This document shows, piece after piece, positions 49,469-60,950 of a DNA stretch of 64,000 nt. Position 1 is the first letter of the stretch; every line of letters starts with the position of its first letter. Location of the stretch: contig NW_027461520.1 of NCBI RefSeq assembly GCF_024713945.1, forward strand, positions 62,001 to 126,000. Direction: 5' to 3'. A model generated the notes under the pieces. The model was not told the DNA's origin, searched no databases, and saw only the letters and a program-made list of their open reading frames with translations. Made by a program: the position numbers and the translations under genes. Origin of the DNA: Dermatophagoides farinae. Taxonomy: Eukaryota; Arthropoda; Arachnida; Sarcoptiformes; Pyroglyphidae.

Positions 49469-49659
49469 ATTTAACAAAGGTCTGTTTATTAACAACACAC
49501 TGGTCTAGTGTGTTGGTTTCTTAATTAATTTTTATTTTTTAAATCAATCTTTTATTTGGTATTGTAATAATCAAATCTAGTGGGTAATCAAAGTTTAAAT
49601 AATAATTTTTTTGCTTAAAAAAAGAAATGATTTGTAAATAATTTACTTTAGTATACTCC

Positions 49660-52577
49660 ATGCCGGAAGATAAATATTTTCCAATTGAGGTATTAATTTC
49701 ATATATCAGCGATGCTAAGTTTCAAGAGTTTGCCATAAACAATTTATTGTCGCGTACCACGACTGAATGGGTAGATTTGTCTACGCAACTTGAAAAAATG
49801 TAAGTTGCAATTTGCCAGCTATTTTTAGTGAAATGTTAGCTAATAGCATCCAGGAAAATTCGGATGTTCGGCAGTCTTTATGTTTGCTTATTAGTATAAT
49901 TTATTATCACATTGAGTTAAATGATTCATCACTGGAATACGCATTAAAAGCAGAAGATGCATTGTTTTCTATATTGAATTCAATTTATGATTCAATCCCC
50001 CCAAAAAGAAAAGTTAACCTGTCTGTAAATTTGTTGGGGAACTCTATGAAGCCTTATGTCAATTGTTTAATAACTACAGCAATAGGACTCTATTTAAAAA
50101 ATTATACCGACAATAAGGTCGTATCAGACTGGGTTGAACTATTGTTATCGTTTGAATCTCCTGCAACTAATCTTTTGGTACACGGAATAGTGATCGAAAG
50201 TTCAAATCTGTCGATCATAGAAAATATTCAACAAAAGTCAATTAATCTCGCATTACTTAAGGAGCTTAGTATACGGCCTTTTTTGATCTGCAAGTCTATT
50301 TCAGTTTGCAAAAATGTGTCTAAAATCGTAATGAACGAACTAATCTCTTATTATAATTCAGAAGGAAGTACTGATTTTTCTAGATTTGAAAAAGAAGGTT
50401 ATTATATGATAATGTTAGCTTTACGAACTAGAGATTGTTCTCAAATTGTAAATGTTTTGAAGATAGCACAAAAGCTGAATTTAGCTTATTTCTACTGGTT
50501 GTGCGATATAGTCAATTGTCACTCTACACTGTCGATGATTGATAAGATTTTAGAAACTTTGTCTCTCAACCCAGAAGAAAATAAAGCAATAAAATATTTG
50601 GATGGTTCTATTAAAGCGAAGCACCTGCATGATTTTTACGAAAAGCATTACAAAACATCGATAAAGTTGTATGAAACAATCAAAGTAAATATTGGGTTGA
50701 AACCGATTATATTAATTACTACAACAATTATTGCATACTGTTTCAGTCAAAGAAGTACTAAAAACGATTCGTTTTTGAGAAACAATTTAACCTGGTTCGT
50801 CAAACCTTTGCAGTGGAATAAATATTCAGTAGTCGCAAGTTTGGGTATTATTAATCAAACTCATTCCGATATAGGTATCAAAGTATTGAGTAGCAATTTA
50901 CCCAACCAGCCAGGATGGAAAGTCGGACAACCATACGATGATGCAGGTGGCCTTTATGGTTTGGGGTTACTTCAAGCGGATAAGCCTGCAGACGATATTA
51001 AAAAATATCTAAGAGAACAGTTAAGCGCTGCCATCGACACCATGTCTGGAAATACAAATAATGAATTATTGACAGGAGCTAGTATGGGTTGTAGTCTAGC
51101 TTTTATTGCAACTAATGATGTTGATATTACCAATCTATTGGAAGCTATCTTGTTGTATGATGTGCCACTACCTTCTGAGGCTGCATGTCTTGGTATGGGT
51201 ATTGTCAACTATAGTAAGTTTGATACGGCGTTAATAAAAAAACTACTTGCTTTTTCGAGTCATACTCAACACGAAAAAATTTTGAGAAGCATTGGTGTAG
51301 CTATATCTATGCTTGTGGCTCATTCGAACGAAAACTGTTTGGAAGTCGTTAATGAAATGATTTCACACGAGAACGAATTTATTCGAATGGGTGGTGTACT
51401 TTCCTTAGGTACTGCTTATTTCCAAAATACTAATAACGATATAATTGCTCGTTTACTGAAACTGATTATTGGTGACGCCAGCGATGAAATGAAACATATG
51501 GCGGTCATGGCCCTTTGCTTCGTTTATCTCGGTACAAGCGAATTTGTTAATGCATTAGAAACCTTCAAAATGCTAATTGATTCTTTTAATTACAGAATTA
51601 GATACGCTGCTGCTTCCGCAATAGGATTAATAGCGGCTGGAACGGGTGATAGAAATGCTTTAGAATTATTACTACTTGTTATCAACGATTCTCATGAGCT
51701 TGTTCGTCAGGCAGCATTAATAAGTCTTGGTATGATTTATATGGGTATATCTGACAGAATGATTTTATATCAACGCAAGGAAAATACTCCCACTATTGAT
51801 ATTGGCGACATTTCAGTAACTAAATTGCCTATTTACCCTACGCCTACTGAAGTACGAGATTTGCTTGTAACGTTAGCCTGCAACTCATATGACGATGTAA
51901 TGGTTCGAGTAGGAGCGTTGTATGGTCTTGGATTTTTGACTGCCAGCGGTTCGAATGCCACCCTTGCAACAGTTAGACGTGTTATCGAAAAGAACAACGA
52001 AACAAATCCAGGAATGAAAGGATTGTTAGAAAGTCAAAAATGGGTTGGTTCATTCATTTCACCAGTAAGGGCTATTGGGTTCATTCTATACACTCAATTT
52101 TGGTATTGGTATCCATTTATCTTGAATATTACGCTTTCATTCGTTCCTCAAGCTTTGATTGCTGTAACAGAAGACGGAATGGCTCCTGAAGATTTCAACT
52201 TACGTCTAAATTGTAAAGAGCATGACAACAGCTACCTTTCTGAGTACAAAGAGGCGACCAACAAACCACTTGCTTCTATTGCTAAATCGCTGTTAACCGC
52301 AGCTAAGAGAGCAGGTATAATAATAAAGGATATCAATAATCTTCAGTTGAAAACCGCACCTAAGAACCAACCTGTTTCTGCAAAAACTGATAAGAAAGAA
52401 GAACAAATAGAATCTGAAGTAGAAGCAGATATTTCGGTCGTAAGGAACTGCAGCAGACTCACAACAATTGAAAGAGCATTAGTAATTAACGATTTTTCAC
52501 AAGAAAAATATGAACCTTTTACTGATATCGACTTAAGCTGCGGCTTAATTTTTCTAAAGAAAAAAGCCAACAATTAA
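49660..52577 (+). CDS. RPN2: RPN2/PSMD1, 26S proteasome regulatory subunit
   Basis: A large scaffold of the proteasome lid-base region. Exons 49660-49799 and 49829-52577 are joined by a 29-nt intron, giving 962 residues (945-990 in other species). Exon 1 begins MPEDKYFPIEVLISYISD. The centre is a run of proteasome/cyclosome repeats of 35-40 residues with alternating small residues: YDDAGGLYGLGLLQAD, LPSEAACLGMGIVNY, FIRMGGVLSLGTAYF, YRIRYAAASAIGLIAAGTG and LVRQAALISLGMIYMG. AAGTG and ETQHEKI-like THQHEKI patterns favour RPN2 over RPN1. The C-terminal tail is charged. Confidence 0.92.
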
Positions 52578-52612
52578 CCACGCTGCTTAATCTCGTAAAT
52601 AAATATTTACTA

Positions 52613-53093
52613 CTATTCAAGAAACCTTTTTGTAAGTACTTTTGTAATCCATTTGTAAATAGATGTTTGGCAGGAGTTATCAAATTTTTCTGATATTGCT
52701 ATTGGCTCGTAATACACCGAATAATCGAGGTCTAAAAAAATGCAAACTTTGTTAACGAATTCGTAAGAAGCAGCAGTGTGCTGGTTAATGTAGTTATTAT
52801 TTATGTCCGTTTTTTTATCAGAAATTATACTTTCTATTGAGGTTGCGTTCTTATATATTTGAAACGTAAAACACTGTGTGAGATTTAAAAATTTTAGTTT
52901 ATTTGTTGGAACCCTTGTTCTTAATTTGTTAATGTAATAATATTCATATTCGTCTATTCTTATAGAGTAAATTCCTCCAAAGAAGTTCACATTGTCTTCC
53001 TCAATAAAAATGAGAGGAATTTGCCTAAAAGTGATCAATAATTTGTACTTACAACTCTTTGGGCAGACTGTAATATCTTAGTTCTACATACAT
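52613..53093 (-). CDS. Unknown two-exon protein
   Basis: Minus-strand exons 53053-53093 (MYVELRYYSLPKE) and 52613-53024, joined by a 28-nt GTAAGT...TTTAG intron, give 150 residues. The ATG at 53038 lies inside the intron and is not the start. The sequence is Tyr/Asn/Ile-rich with no signal or membrane segment (IPLIFIEEDNVNFFGGIYSI). I considered GINS subunits because of the size and N-terminal style but found no decisive motif. Converges with RPN2. Confidence 0.55.
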
Positions 53094-53307
53094 AATGAAG
53101 AAAGCAGTTATTGTTTGTTATTTAATAAATTATACACATGCTACACATGGTAGGTTTTTTACAAGAAAACCTGCACAATTACGTTAGTAAACAGAGCCTT
53201 TTCATTATTTTATTAATTTATTTTTAATGAAATACAATTAGTGAAATCATTTAAAGCAGTTCTTAAGTTGTGGAAATTAATGCTAAAAATAACAAATAAT
53301 ATAATGG

Positions 53308-56107
53308 ATGACGGGTGAATTCAAAAGAGAAAAAAAATCGTATGATCCAGACGATATTTGGGGTCCGGCACCCGTTGATTACATTCCTGGTAAAGGAAGA
53401 GGTGCTACAGCCTTGACCAGTGGTGTCAGCCGAAAAGACGCCACTTTAGCTCAAGAGTTGGGCAAAGCAAAAGCAGCAGAGTTTGACATTCATCAAGACG
53501 CTTCAAAAAGTACTATAAATCCGACGGAACAAGCGATAAAAGAAACAATCAAAAACCCTGTTGCGTTTGAGTTTTATAACGAAATTAAAAAAATAGAAGA
53601 AAAAAGAAATGCTAAACGTTTAAGAGTGGACCAAAGCAAAAGTAAAGCTCAGCAGCCGCTAGATGCAGAGGATCTTCAAACAAATATTATAGAACCTAGT
53701 GTTGAAACCATTGCAAAAACAGAAATTGACTGGGAGGATATAAAACCTGTAGTTTCTCAATTGAACCATACAAGCAAGAAAGCAGAGCGCGTGCTCCCAA
53801 TATTATCGTCTCATAAAAAATTCGTAAACGAAAAGAAAAATCTTAGGAACGCGGTTGACTTTAGTATTGCGATTGATTTAGAAGAAGATGTTGCTATAAA
53901 AAATTACGAAATGAATGAGTCTTGCTTGCGATCTGCGTTAGATGACAATTCAAAAAAAGCGCACAATTCCGTGTTGCCAGTGAGACTCGAGAAGATAGAA
54001 AGCAATCTGGATGATCACTTAAAAGATTACTCTAAAATTTGCAAAACATTCAAGGGGTTACTAAAGAACGCGGAGACGAACGCAAATTTGTGGATAAATT
54101 ACGCTTTATTCTTGATTAAATGCAAAAAGCTTAAGAACGCAAAAGAAGTAATTGCAAATGGCTGTTTGAAGTGTCGTTATTCCGACGAGATTTGGCTCAT
54201 TGCTGCCGAAATATTCAACGATGAAACTAAAGAAGACTGGATAAAAACTGGGCTCAAGTATAACAAAGAAAGTGCCAAACTTTGGCATAGGCTTCTAGAT
54301 TTGGTGGCACAAAAAAATAAGCCAAAACTGGAACAGCTCGAACTGGCGAACAACGCAACGATTCACGTGAAAAATGACGAAGGATTGTGGCTTAAGTACA
54401 TTGAGCTTGAGCCAGATTTAACAAAACCCATTATATTTAAACAAGCGTTGAAGTATTTTCCTAACAATTCGCAGATTTGGCTATTGTACATAAATTCAAA
54501 AGACGACAAATCTAAATTAAAACTGATTAACAAAGCGTTGCATTATTGTGCAAAGTACGTTGAGTTCTGGGTTGTCGCTGCTGCAGCGAGCATTGAGTTC
54601 TACAAAAACACGACAAAAGTGGTAGAAAAAGCTTTTCGGTACATGAACGTAGGGGTGAATTTCATTTCAGAACTTGTTGATAGCGTTTTTACAGTTTGAA
54701 GACAAAATTGCAGCTGAAATACTTTATTATATGCTCGGTAACTACGTTTTATCCTCGATCGATATTTATAACATCGAAGAAAATCTGCTGAAACTGAAGC
54801 ATCAAGGTTTAAATTTAGCTTTAGCAGTAGTCGTTTATTTCTTGTTGTTAACAAAGTTTTCTGAAAAAAAAGTTTTGAAGCTTGTCAAAAAGTATATGTC
54901 GTTAGATATAATGGACGTTATAAAAGATAAAAATAAAAATGAAACTTATAACGCGTTCATTAACAGTTGGCAAACACACAAAGAATTTCTTTTTGAGTAT
55001 TTGCTTTTGTATCACTTATTCAACAACTTGGATTCTTCTGCAATGTGGGAGTTATGTTTAGAGGCAATACTGAATAATCAATTAGTTTTATCGACGAGAG
55101 AGATAGCAGAGTTAATTGACAATTTAAATGAATCGTATTTGAGCAATGCAACACTTGTTGATTTGCTTGTCAGTTATCTAATTTTCACTAACTACGATGT
55201 GCAGCAAGAAAAACTGCGTAAAGTTTTGGTGTATCCGCCCGATGTTTTATCTCCTTATCATTTTTCCATTTTGAAATATCAATCGCACTTCAAACAGCAA
55301 GAGTGCCGTGATAACGCTTTAGTATACGTGTCAAACTTAAACAAAAATTTATCTAATTATACATATTCAAGTAACGATAATCAGTTGGCGTTTTTTTTCG
55401 CGTGTTTTGATCTGATGCTAGAGCAAAATTCAGACGAAAAACCAAACGGAAAGCAACAACTAGATTTATTGAAAGAGACGTATTCAAAACACGGTCAAAT
55501 TTTCTTGTCTCGGTTATTATCGATTTGCTGGACAGTAAACTACACACATGCAGCTTTAACCAGAGTGTATTACCAAAATATTTTTCACTTTGCAGACAAA
55601 AGTGACTTCGTTTTATTTGAGTGTTTGATTTTGAAAAAAGAAATCAAAAAAAGCGAATCTGCTATAGACAAGTTTATTTTAATGTTTCCTTACAATAAAA
55701 GACTGAGTTGGTTCAAAGTTTTGTACTGTAACATAAGCTGTGACGACGAAAATACAGACTATGATTTTTATGAGCTTTTGGCTAGCGCTGCGTTACATAG
55801 AAAAAAAAAGCAGTATGCACTTGCGAAAAAAAAACTAGACCGAGCTAGTCAGCTGGAATTACAAAATTACGACTTAGAAGTTGAAAATTATCTTCTGTAT
55901 AAAGTTCAGTTTGAGTACTGGGCGTCAAAAAAAGCAGTTGATAAGATGAAAGTGCTGAGCAGTTTCTGCAAGCGTTTGGAGAAATCGTTGATTGTTAAGA
56001 CCCACTCTTGTTTCAAAACATTTTGGACAAGTACGAATTTGCTAGAAAACAATTTCAGCAGCAGGATGCAGCAGTATTTAGTGCTCACTGGTCAAACGAA
56101 CGCATGA
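53308..56107 (+). CDS. PRPF6: PRP6/PRPF6, U5 snRNP splicing factor
   Basis: A HAT-repeat scaffold of the U4/U6.U5 tri-snRNP. Two overlapping frames join as 53308-54648 and 54671-56107 through an apparent 22-nt intron (GTAGGG...TTTCAG), giving 925 residues, close to human 941. The N-terminus carries the PRP1-N domain with DDIWGPAPVDYIPGKGRGATAL. HAT repeats start near residue 250 (LWINYALFLIKCKKLKNAKEV; EIWLIAAEIF; LWHRLLDLVAQKN) and continue across the join (YMN then NLLIAFLQFED). The intron is shorter than any other here and its donor is weak, so a frameshift or sequencing error is the alternative. Repeats resume at the right spacing, supporting one gene. Confidence 0.85.
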
Positions 56108-56112
56108 CCTTG

Positions 56113-56750
56113 TTAAATGTGGACGTTCTTAGCTTCTTCCTTCATGTAGACAATATAGTTGTTCAGCCTGGTTAGAGCGACCTCACACACCGTTCTCTCT
56201 TCAGCTAAAATACAAGCAATAACGTTTGCTTCTTCAATCGTAGCTTTGGTACAAGATGTCATATCTTTTGAAACCGACAAAACTTTGTCTTTTGTAGTGG
56301 AAACGAGATATTTTCCATCGATTGTGAGATCGTAACTATCTTCGTCAGCCACCTGGGCTTCGACGAGAATTTCATTGTCAACGTGGCTAATTAATTTAAA
56401 CTGAGAAGGAAAGACCGATAAAATCCGTGTGTTGCTTCTGAAAGCTTCGCTATGCTGTTTAAGTAAACTGATAATTTTGGCGGTTTCGTCTTGCAAATGG
56501 CCTAACAGTCTGAATAGTCTGTTGTAGACGTCCTGGCAATTTTTGATTGTTTCAACAGACGTGCCCAATTCTTCTCTGAAATCTGGCTAGGAGAAATTCG
56601 CTGAAATTAACTTACAATGTGGCGAACTTGGATGACATTTTCAGCTGACAATTGCACAAAAGGCGATAAGGATTGATCAACGAATTTTTGTAAGTAAGAA
56701 AAGTAAATATTTTTCAAATTGTAGTTATATTCTTCGACCTGTGAGGCCAT
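56113..56750 (-). CDS. Unknown helical protein, two exons
   Basis: Minus-strand exons 56616-56750 and 56113-56586, with a 29-nt intron, give 202 residues beginning MASQVEEYNYNLKNIY. The long frame starts with a TTG, so the upstream ATG exon is the better start. The sequence is mostly helical (LRLLGHLQDETAKII), with a beta-rich middle (FKLISHVDNEILVEAQVAD). No family recognised. Convergent with PRP6, with five bases between stops. Confidence 0.55.
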
Positions 56751-56828
56751 GGCTTGCTGATTGACTATTTTATACTTAATTAATGAATATTTATTATGTA
56801 TTAATTCAAACGAAATTAAAAATATAAC

Positions 56829-57146
56829 ATGAATGATATTAACGATAGTAATATCTTAGATTCTAGCTCTCCCTTTTCAAAAAAACACGTTAATATAGAC
56901 GAAGTTATAGAGAGAAACAAGAGTGTTTTTGAAAAGTTGGAGACCCAGACGCTAGAAGAGTATCAGCGTCGTCTTTCTGAACACGAAGCCGAACAAAAAA
57001 AACACAACGACAGCGCGGCTAAATATGCGGAAATTTTGTCTATTTATGATAAGATTTCAGGTCCCTTCGCCATGCACGATCAAACAGAAGCTAAAATACG
57101 AAACTGTTTTGTAGAGAAGCTCAAATATTTGCAAAAAAAAAATTAA
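56829..57146 (+). CDS. Small unknown charged protein
   Basis: A 105-residue product, single exon, with a clear ATG. It has a Ser/Asp-rich head and then a long charged helix (VFEKLETQTLEEYQRRLSEH and on). No family recognised. It shares a divergent upstream region with the gene at 56113-56750. Confidence 0.5.
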   Translation: MNDINDSNILDSSSPFSKKHVNIDEVIERNKSVFEKLETQTLEEYQRRLSEHEAEQKKHNDSAAKYAEILSIYDKISGPFAMHDQTEAKIRNCFVEKLKYLQKKN

Positions 57147-57165
57147 ATGCAAGGTAAAAAGCAAC

Positions 57166-59466
57166 CTACCAAGCTAAGAGATTTTTATGAATAAGATCTA
57201 TGAAGTCAGAGTATTTCCGATCCTGCAATTTCTCGCTTAACTGCGGTTTAAATTCTGTCAAGTTAAGGTTCGGAACAAAGTATTGCCAATTACACCCAAT
57301 AGAAAGAAGGCCACTAAGAGACTCGACTGTAATGCACAAAATCTCAGCATCTTTTCTTTTGTACAATAATTTTTCATAATTGTAAACGATCTCACAATGT
57401 TCATATTTCACTGTGTCTAAAATTAAAACTAAAGATTTCAAAATAAGCTGAGACAGAATTTTTACGGCTGAATTGGTGAAAACAGTAAGTTTCAAACCTT
57501 TGTTGAAAACGATGTTTTCGTGGAAGCTCGAAATTGGGAGTATTTTGCCATTTTCAACATAATAAAAGCCGTTAAAGTCTGCGACATCCGCCAACATATC
57601 GATGAGCGTCGAGTGATCCGACTCATTTTCGATGATATCTTGTACGGGATACAGAAGCACAGAAAATTCAGTTGTGACGGCGTTGAGCTGAAACCTTATT
57701 CGTGGCAGCTTTACCGAGAATTCTGCATTGGACAGAAAATGCAATGTTTCCAGCGGATAAGCTGGAAAGAAATCGAGATCAAGTCGTTCATAGTTGATTG
57801 AATAAAAGTCCTCGGTCAAAAAACAAGCGAAAGGCAGGTTGCGCGATAGGATCGGGTATTTAATCAGTAAAGACACGTTTGCTTCGTTTATAAAGTACTT
57901 TAGAAAAAGGTTCTGCCAATTTTGGGCAGAAGGATCATCGGCTTCCGTGTTAATTTGCGATTCTAATATTGTTTCTTTGTAATTATGGTAAGCCAACAGC
58001 CCCCCGTTAGAAACGATGGTTTGAACACCTATGCGAGCTTGGTTTGTTAAAATAGACAGAGCCGTTCGGCCTGCCATGCAAGAGGCATAGTGACACATGA
58101 AAATAAAATAATCGTGAACAAGCAGATTCGACTCTAGAATGGAATGCTCCATAATAATTTCTTCAAATTTATCTAAACAGCGGTGTTCTAAACTTCTCAC
58201 TTTACGATATGTTTCTAAAACCAGCGATGAAAAAGCTTCAATCCCGTTTTTCGATTCGAGTGGTAATGTAGCTTCACTTTTGTGCTTTTCAGATTCCAGG
58301 CTAATGAGTTCATTGAGAAAACTTTCAGCAGAAAAAACATTATTGTTCGACTTGTCAAGACTTATTTTTTTGCTTAAAAACTCAAAGTCTATGTCTAAAA
58401 GACTTATTCGCAAGTGTTTTGCTAAAAGAGCCAATTTCGACTTGAATTCCTCGAAAAAATCTTCGAAAAATCGTTCTTCCTTGTCTATTGTATGTAAAAA
58501 ACCTTTCATGTGCAGCAACTTCATTCGGATTTCTTTAATTGCATTAATAATTGACTTCCAGTTGTTTATTTCATAAAGAAGTCTCTGCTTCAAGTGATGT
58601 AAAGACTCGGAAACTAGATTTAGCGCACTTGTAAATACATTGTTACCAATCATGTTAATTTCATAGGATAACGAGCAAGTGCAAATTCGTTCGCTTTTCG
58701 GTTGCATAATGCATTTATTACACTCCGTGTTTCCTACCAACAATTTGAAGGATTCAATTTGAAACTGCGTTAAGTCGGTTAAGAAAATAATCTCAAATTG
58801 AGACGGTAAAAAAAAGCAACCGCGGGCATTATGGGTAGAGAAGTTAACAAATCGCATAATTGGATTACATTTTCCGTCTTTTGAACTAATCGATAACGCA
58901 AAACACGCCATTAAAGCGTTTTTAAGGGTGTGAATAATCAACTTTTTTTCACAATCCGTAATTTTTAAGGTATTTAAAATGTTGGAGCTGAGATTTGCTG
59001 CTTGGTTTACCGCTAAAGGTGTGAATTTTGGCAGTTGGTTTACTTCACCGCGCACTAACATATTAATGCTAGTATTTAATTCATTGGGAGGCGGAGGAGG
59101 CGGTAAGCTCCCATTCGGCGGCCATTGTAGAGGAAAAAATTGAGCGGCAAGGCCACGGATATTTTCACGGATAAGGTTGACCTGTAGCCCAAAATTCATC
59201 AATCTTTGAATGTCTGCGGCCTCATTAATTAGCTCTGTCAACACTAAACATTTGAGCAGTAAATCTCGAATTTGCCGTATCTCAATCCAAAAATTTTCTC
59301 TGAAAGTGTAAAGTGAATCATTCTGTTGCAAATAAGATTTTTTAGTCAAATATTGACTAAGTTCATTGGCAATAAAATCTATGCTTTTGTTAAAAATAAC
59401 TTGAACGTTTTGAAGTTGTGCTTGCTCATTTAGCGTTTCTTTGAAAACGTAGTTGTATTCAACCAT
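57166..59466 (-). CDS. Possible Mediator subunit MED14-like protein
   Basis: A 766-residue product. The N-terminal region suggests MED14: a helical start, FGLQVNLIRENIRGLAAQFF, a poly-Pro stretch (LPPPPPPNEL, about 122-131), and INMLVRGEVNQLPKFTPLAV, comparable with the family's 'a.dvLttGtYpRLP'. The remainder is helical, with a Cys-rich spot near 245-265 (TECNKCIMQPKSERICTC). No catalytic domain is seen. The MED14 idea rests on a single weak motif; other large helical complexes are possible. Confidence 0.45.
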   Translation of the reverse strand: MVEYNYVFKETLNEQAQLQNVQVIFNKSIDFIANELSQYLTKKSYLQQNDSLYTFRENFWIEIRQIRDLLLKCLVLTELINEAADIQRLMNFGLQVNLIRENIRGLAAQFFPLQWPPNGSLPPPPPPNELNTSINMLVRGEVNQLPKFTPLAVNQAANLSSNILNTLKITDCEKKLIIHTLKNALMACFALSISSKDGKCNPIMRFVNFSTHNARGCFFLPSQFEIIFLTDLTQFQIESFKLLVGNTECNKCIMQPKSERICTCSLSYEINMIGNNVFTSALNLVSESLHHLKQRLLYEINNWKSIINAIKEIRMKLLHMKGFLHTIDKEERFFEDFFEEFKSKLALLAKHLRISLLDIDFEFLSKKISLDKSNNNVFSAESFLNELISLESEKHKSEATLPLESKNGIEAFSSLVLETYRKVRSLEHRCLDKFEEIIMEHSILESNLLVHDYFIFMCHYASCMAGRTALSILTNQARIGVQTIVSNGGLLAYHNYKETILESQINTEADDPSAQNWQNLFLKYFINEANVSLLIKYPILSRNLPFACFLTEDFYSINYERLDLDFFPAYPLETLHFLSNAEFSVKLPRIRFQLNAVTTEFSVLLYPVQDIIENESDHSTLIDMLADVADFNGFYYVENGKILPISSFHENIVFNKGLKLTVFTNSAVKILSQLILKSLVLILDTVKYEHCEIVYNYEKLLYKRKDAEILCITVESLSGLLSIGCNWQYFVPNLNLTEFKPQLSEKLQDRKYSDFIDLIHKNLLAW

Positions 59467-59725
59467 TAAATAAACAAACCTAAGTAAAAATAACTTTTTC
59501 TCGCATATAGTTTAACTCGCAACTATTTGAAAATAGAGCTCACTTATTCATGTTCGCTAAAATGTTATTTGAACAATTAATTTAGACGCCTAATTAAATT
59601 GATTAAATAATTTATGAAATTAAAATAGTTTTCCTCAAATTATTTGATTATTTAATCAAATATTTTGTTTCGACCTAGGTTAGCGTGACTAAACTTTTAA
59701 ATAGCAAATATTTTAAGATCAGACT

Positions 59726-60930
59726 ATGGTATCTGGATCTAAGCCTGGTCAGGTAGTTAGATTTGCTTTAGAAAACATTAGACAAGATTTTTCAGGTAAC
59801 GTTCATAAGTAGGGTGAGAAAACTAATATATTTAGAAAAATTAAGAGCAAAGATGTAAAACACTTTTCTATTGACCTATGCCAAGAAAAAATTATAAAAA
59901 TACTTTTAGACCTAGAACCTACACTGTAAGTTTCAGTACTATATGAATTAGTAGGTTGATAAAATTATTAACGCTAAACAAACAATGGTTTGTAATGATA
60001 TACGATACATATTTAAAAGCACTAGAGAAAATGATAAAATCAAAGTTTGCAGAGCATTTTGACTATTTAAAACCTCGTTTTTGCAAAATGATTGTGAGTC
60101 GATCAAAAATCAACAAACAAGGCTTTATTCTAAAATTAAAATTAAACTTAGCAGTAACAAATAAAGCTTATCCGTACCACGTGTGTCCGTTGTACTTTAT
60201 ATCAAACAATAAATATACAGATGAATATTCGTCTAATATTTACCTAATTAAGGTTGTATCAAACGAAGATAGAAAAGTCATTAAAATTTGTAAAAGTTAT
60301 TCGAACGATGAGACCTATACTGTCAGCTGTTTAGATTTAATAAGTCCTATTGAGGCACGCATAGGAGATTCTCTAGAACTTTTAATAGACTTAATTTACG
60401 ATAACTACACTCTTGATACCGAAAAACTGCACTTTTGCCAAGTGCCATTCGCTTCAGTAACAGAGTTCAACAAAGCTTTGAATAATTTAAAAAACGAGAA
60501 TCAGTTCGCAGGCATACTCAAAAATAAATATTGGCATAAAATCATATCGACTTACTTAGAAAATGAAACTTTTCTAGAAAAGAAAACAATAAATCTGTAT
60601 GCCAAATGCAACGAAGAGTTTCAATATTTATTTACACCGCAATTTATTCCTGTCAAACAATGTAAATCAATTCAGTACGACAAAAAAATCTACACTAAAT
60701 TTTTGTGCAACGAACTTGGACCAGTAAAAAACTCAAGAAGCAATTTCGGCTTCAAGATAAAAGTAAAAAGTTTGTTAGACAGAGCCCAAAATTTACCTTT
60801 AAAAAGACTTGGAACAACTATTGATAAAAATACTGTATTAGAAGTTTTTCAACGCGATTACGTCGAATTTGTTTTGGATAACTGTCCAGAGAAACCTACA
60901 GTAGAACCTAACAATCTAGATCTATCATAA
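59726..60930 (+). CDS. Unknown three-exon protein
   Basis: Exons 59726-59808, 59836-59925 and 59952-60930 are joined over introns of 27 and 26 nt and give 383 residues. The first two exons have no long frame of their own; the joint frame reads MVSGSKPGQVVRFALENIRQ and on. The second intron ends TAGTAG, so using the second TAG would drop one residue without changing frame. The protein is Lys/Asn/Tyr-rich, with no signal peptide or membrane span (HFDYLKPRFCKMIVSRSKIN). No family recognised. Confidence 0.6.
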
Positions 60931-60950
60931 CCTAATGTAAAAGAAAGAAT

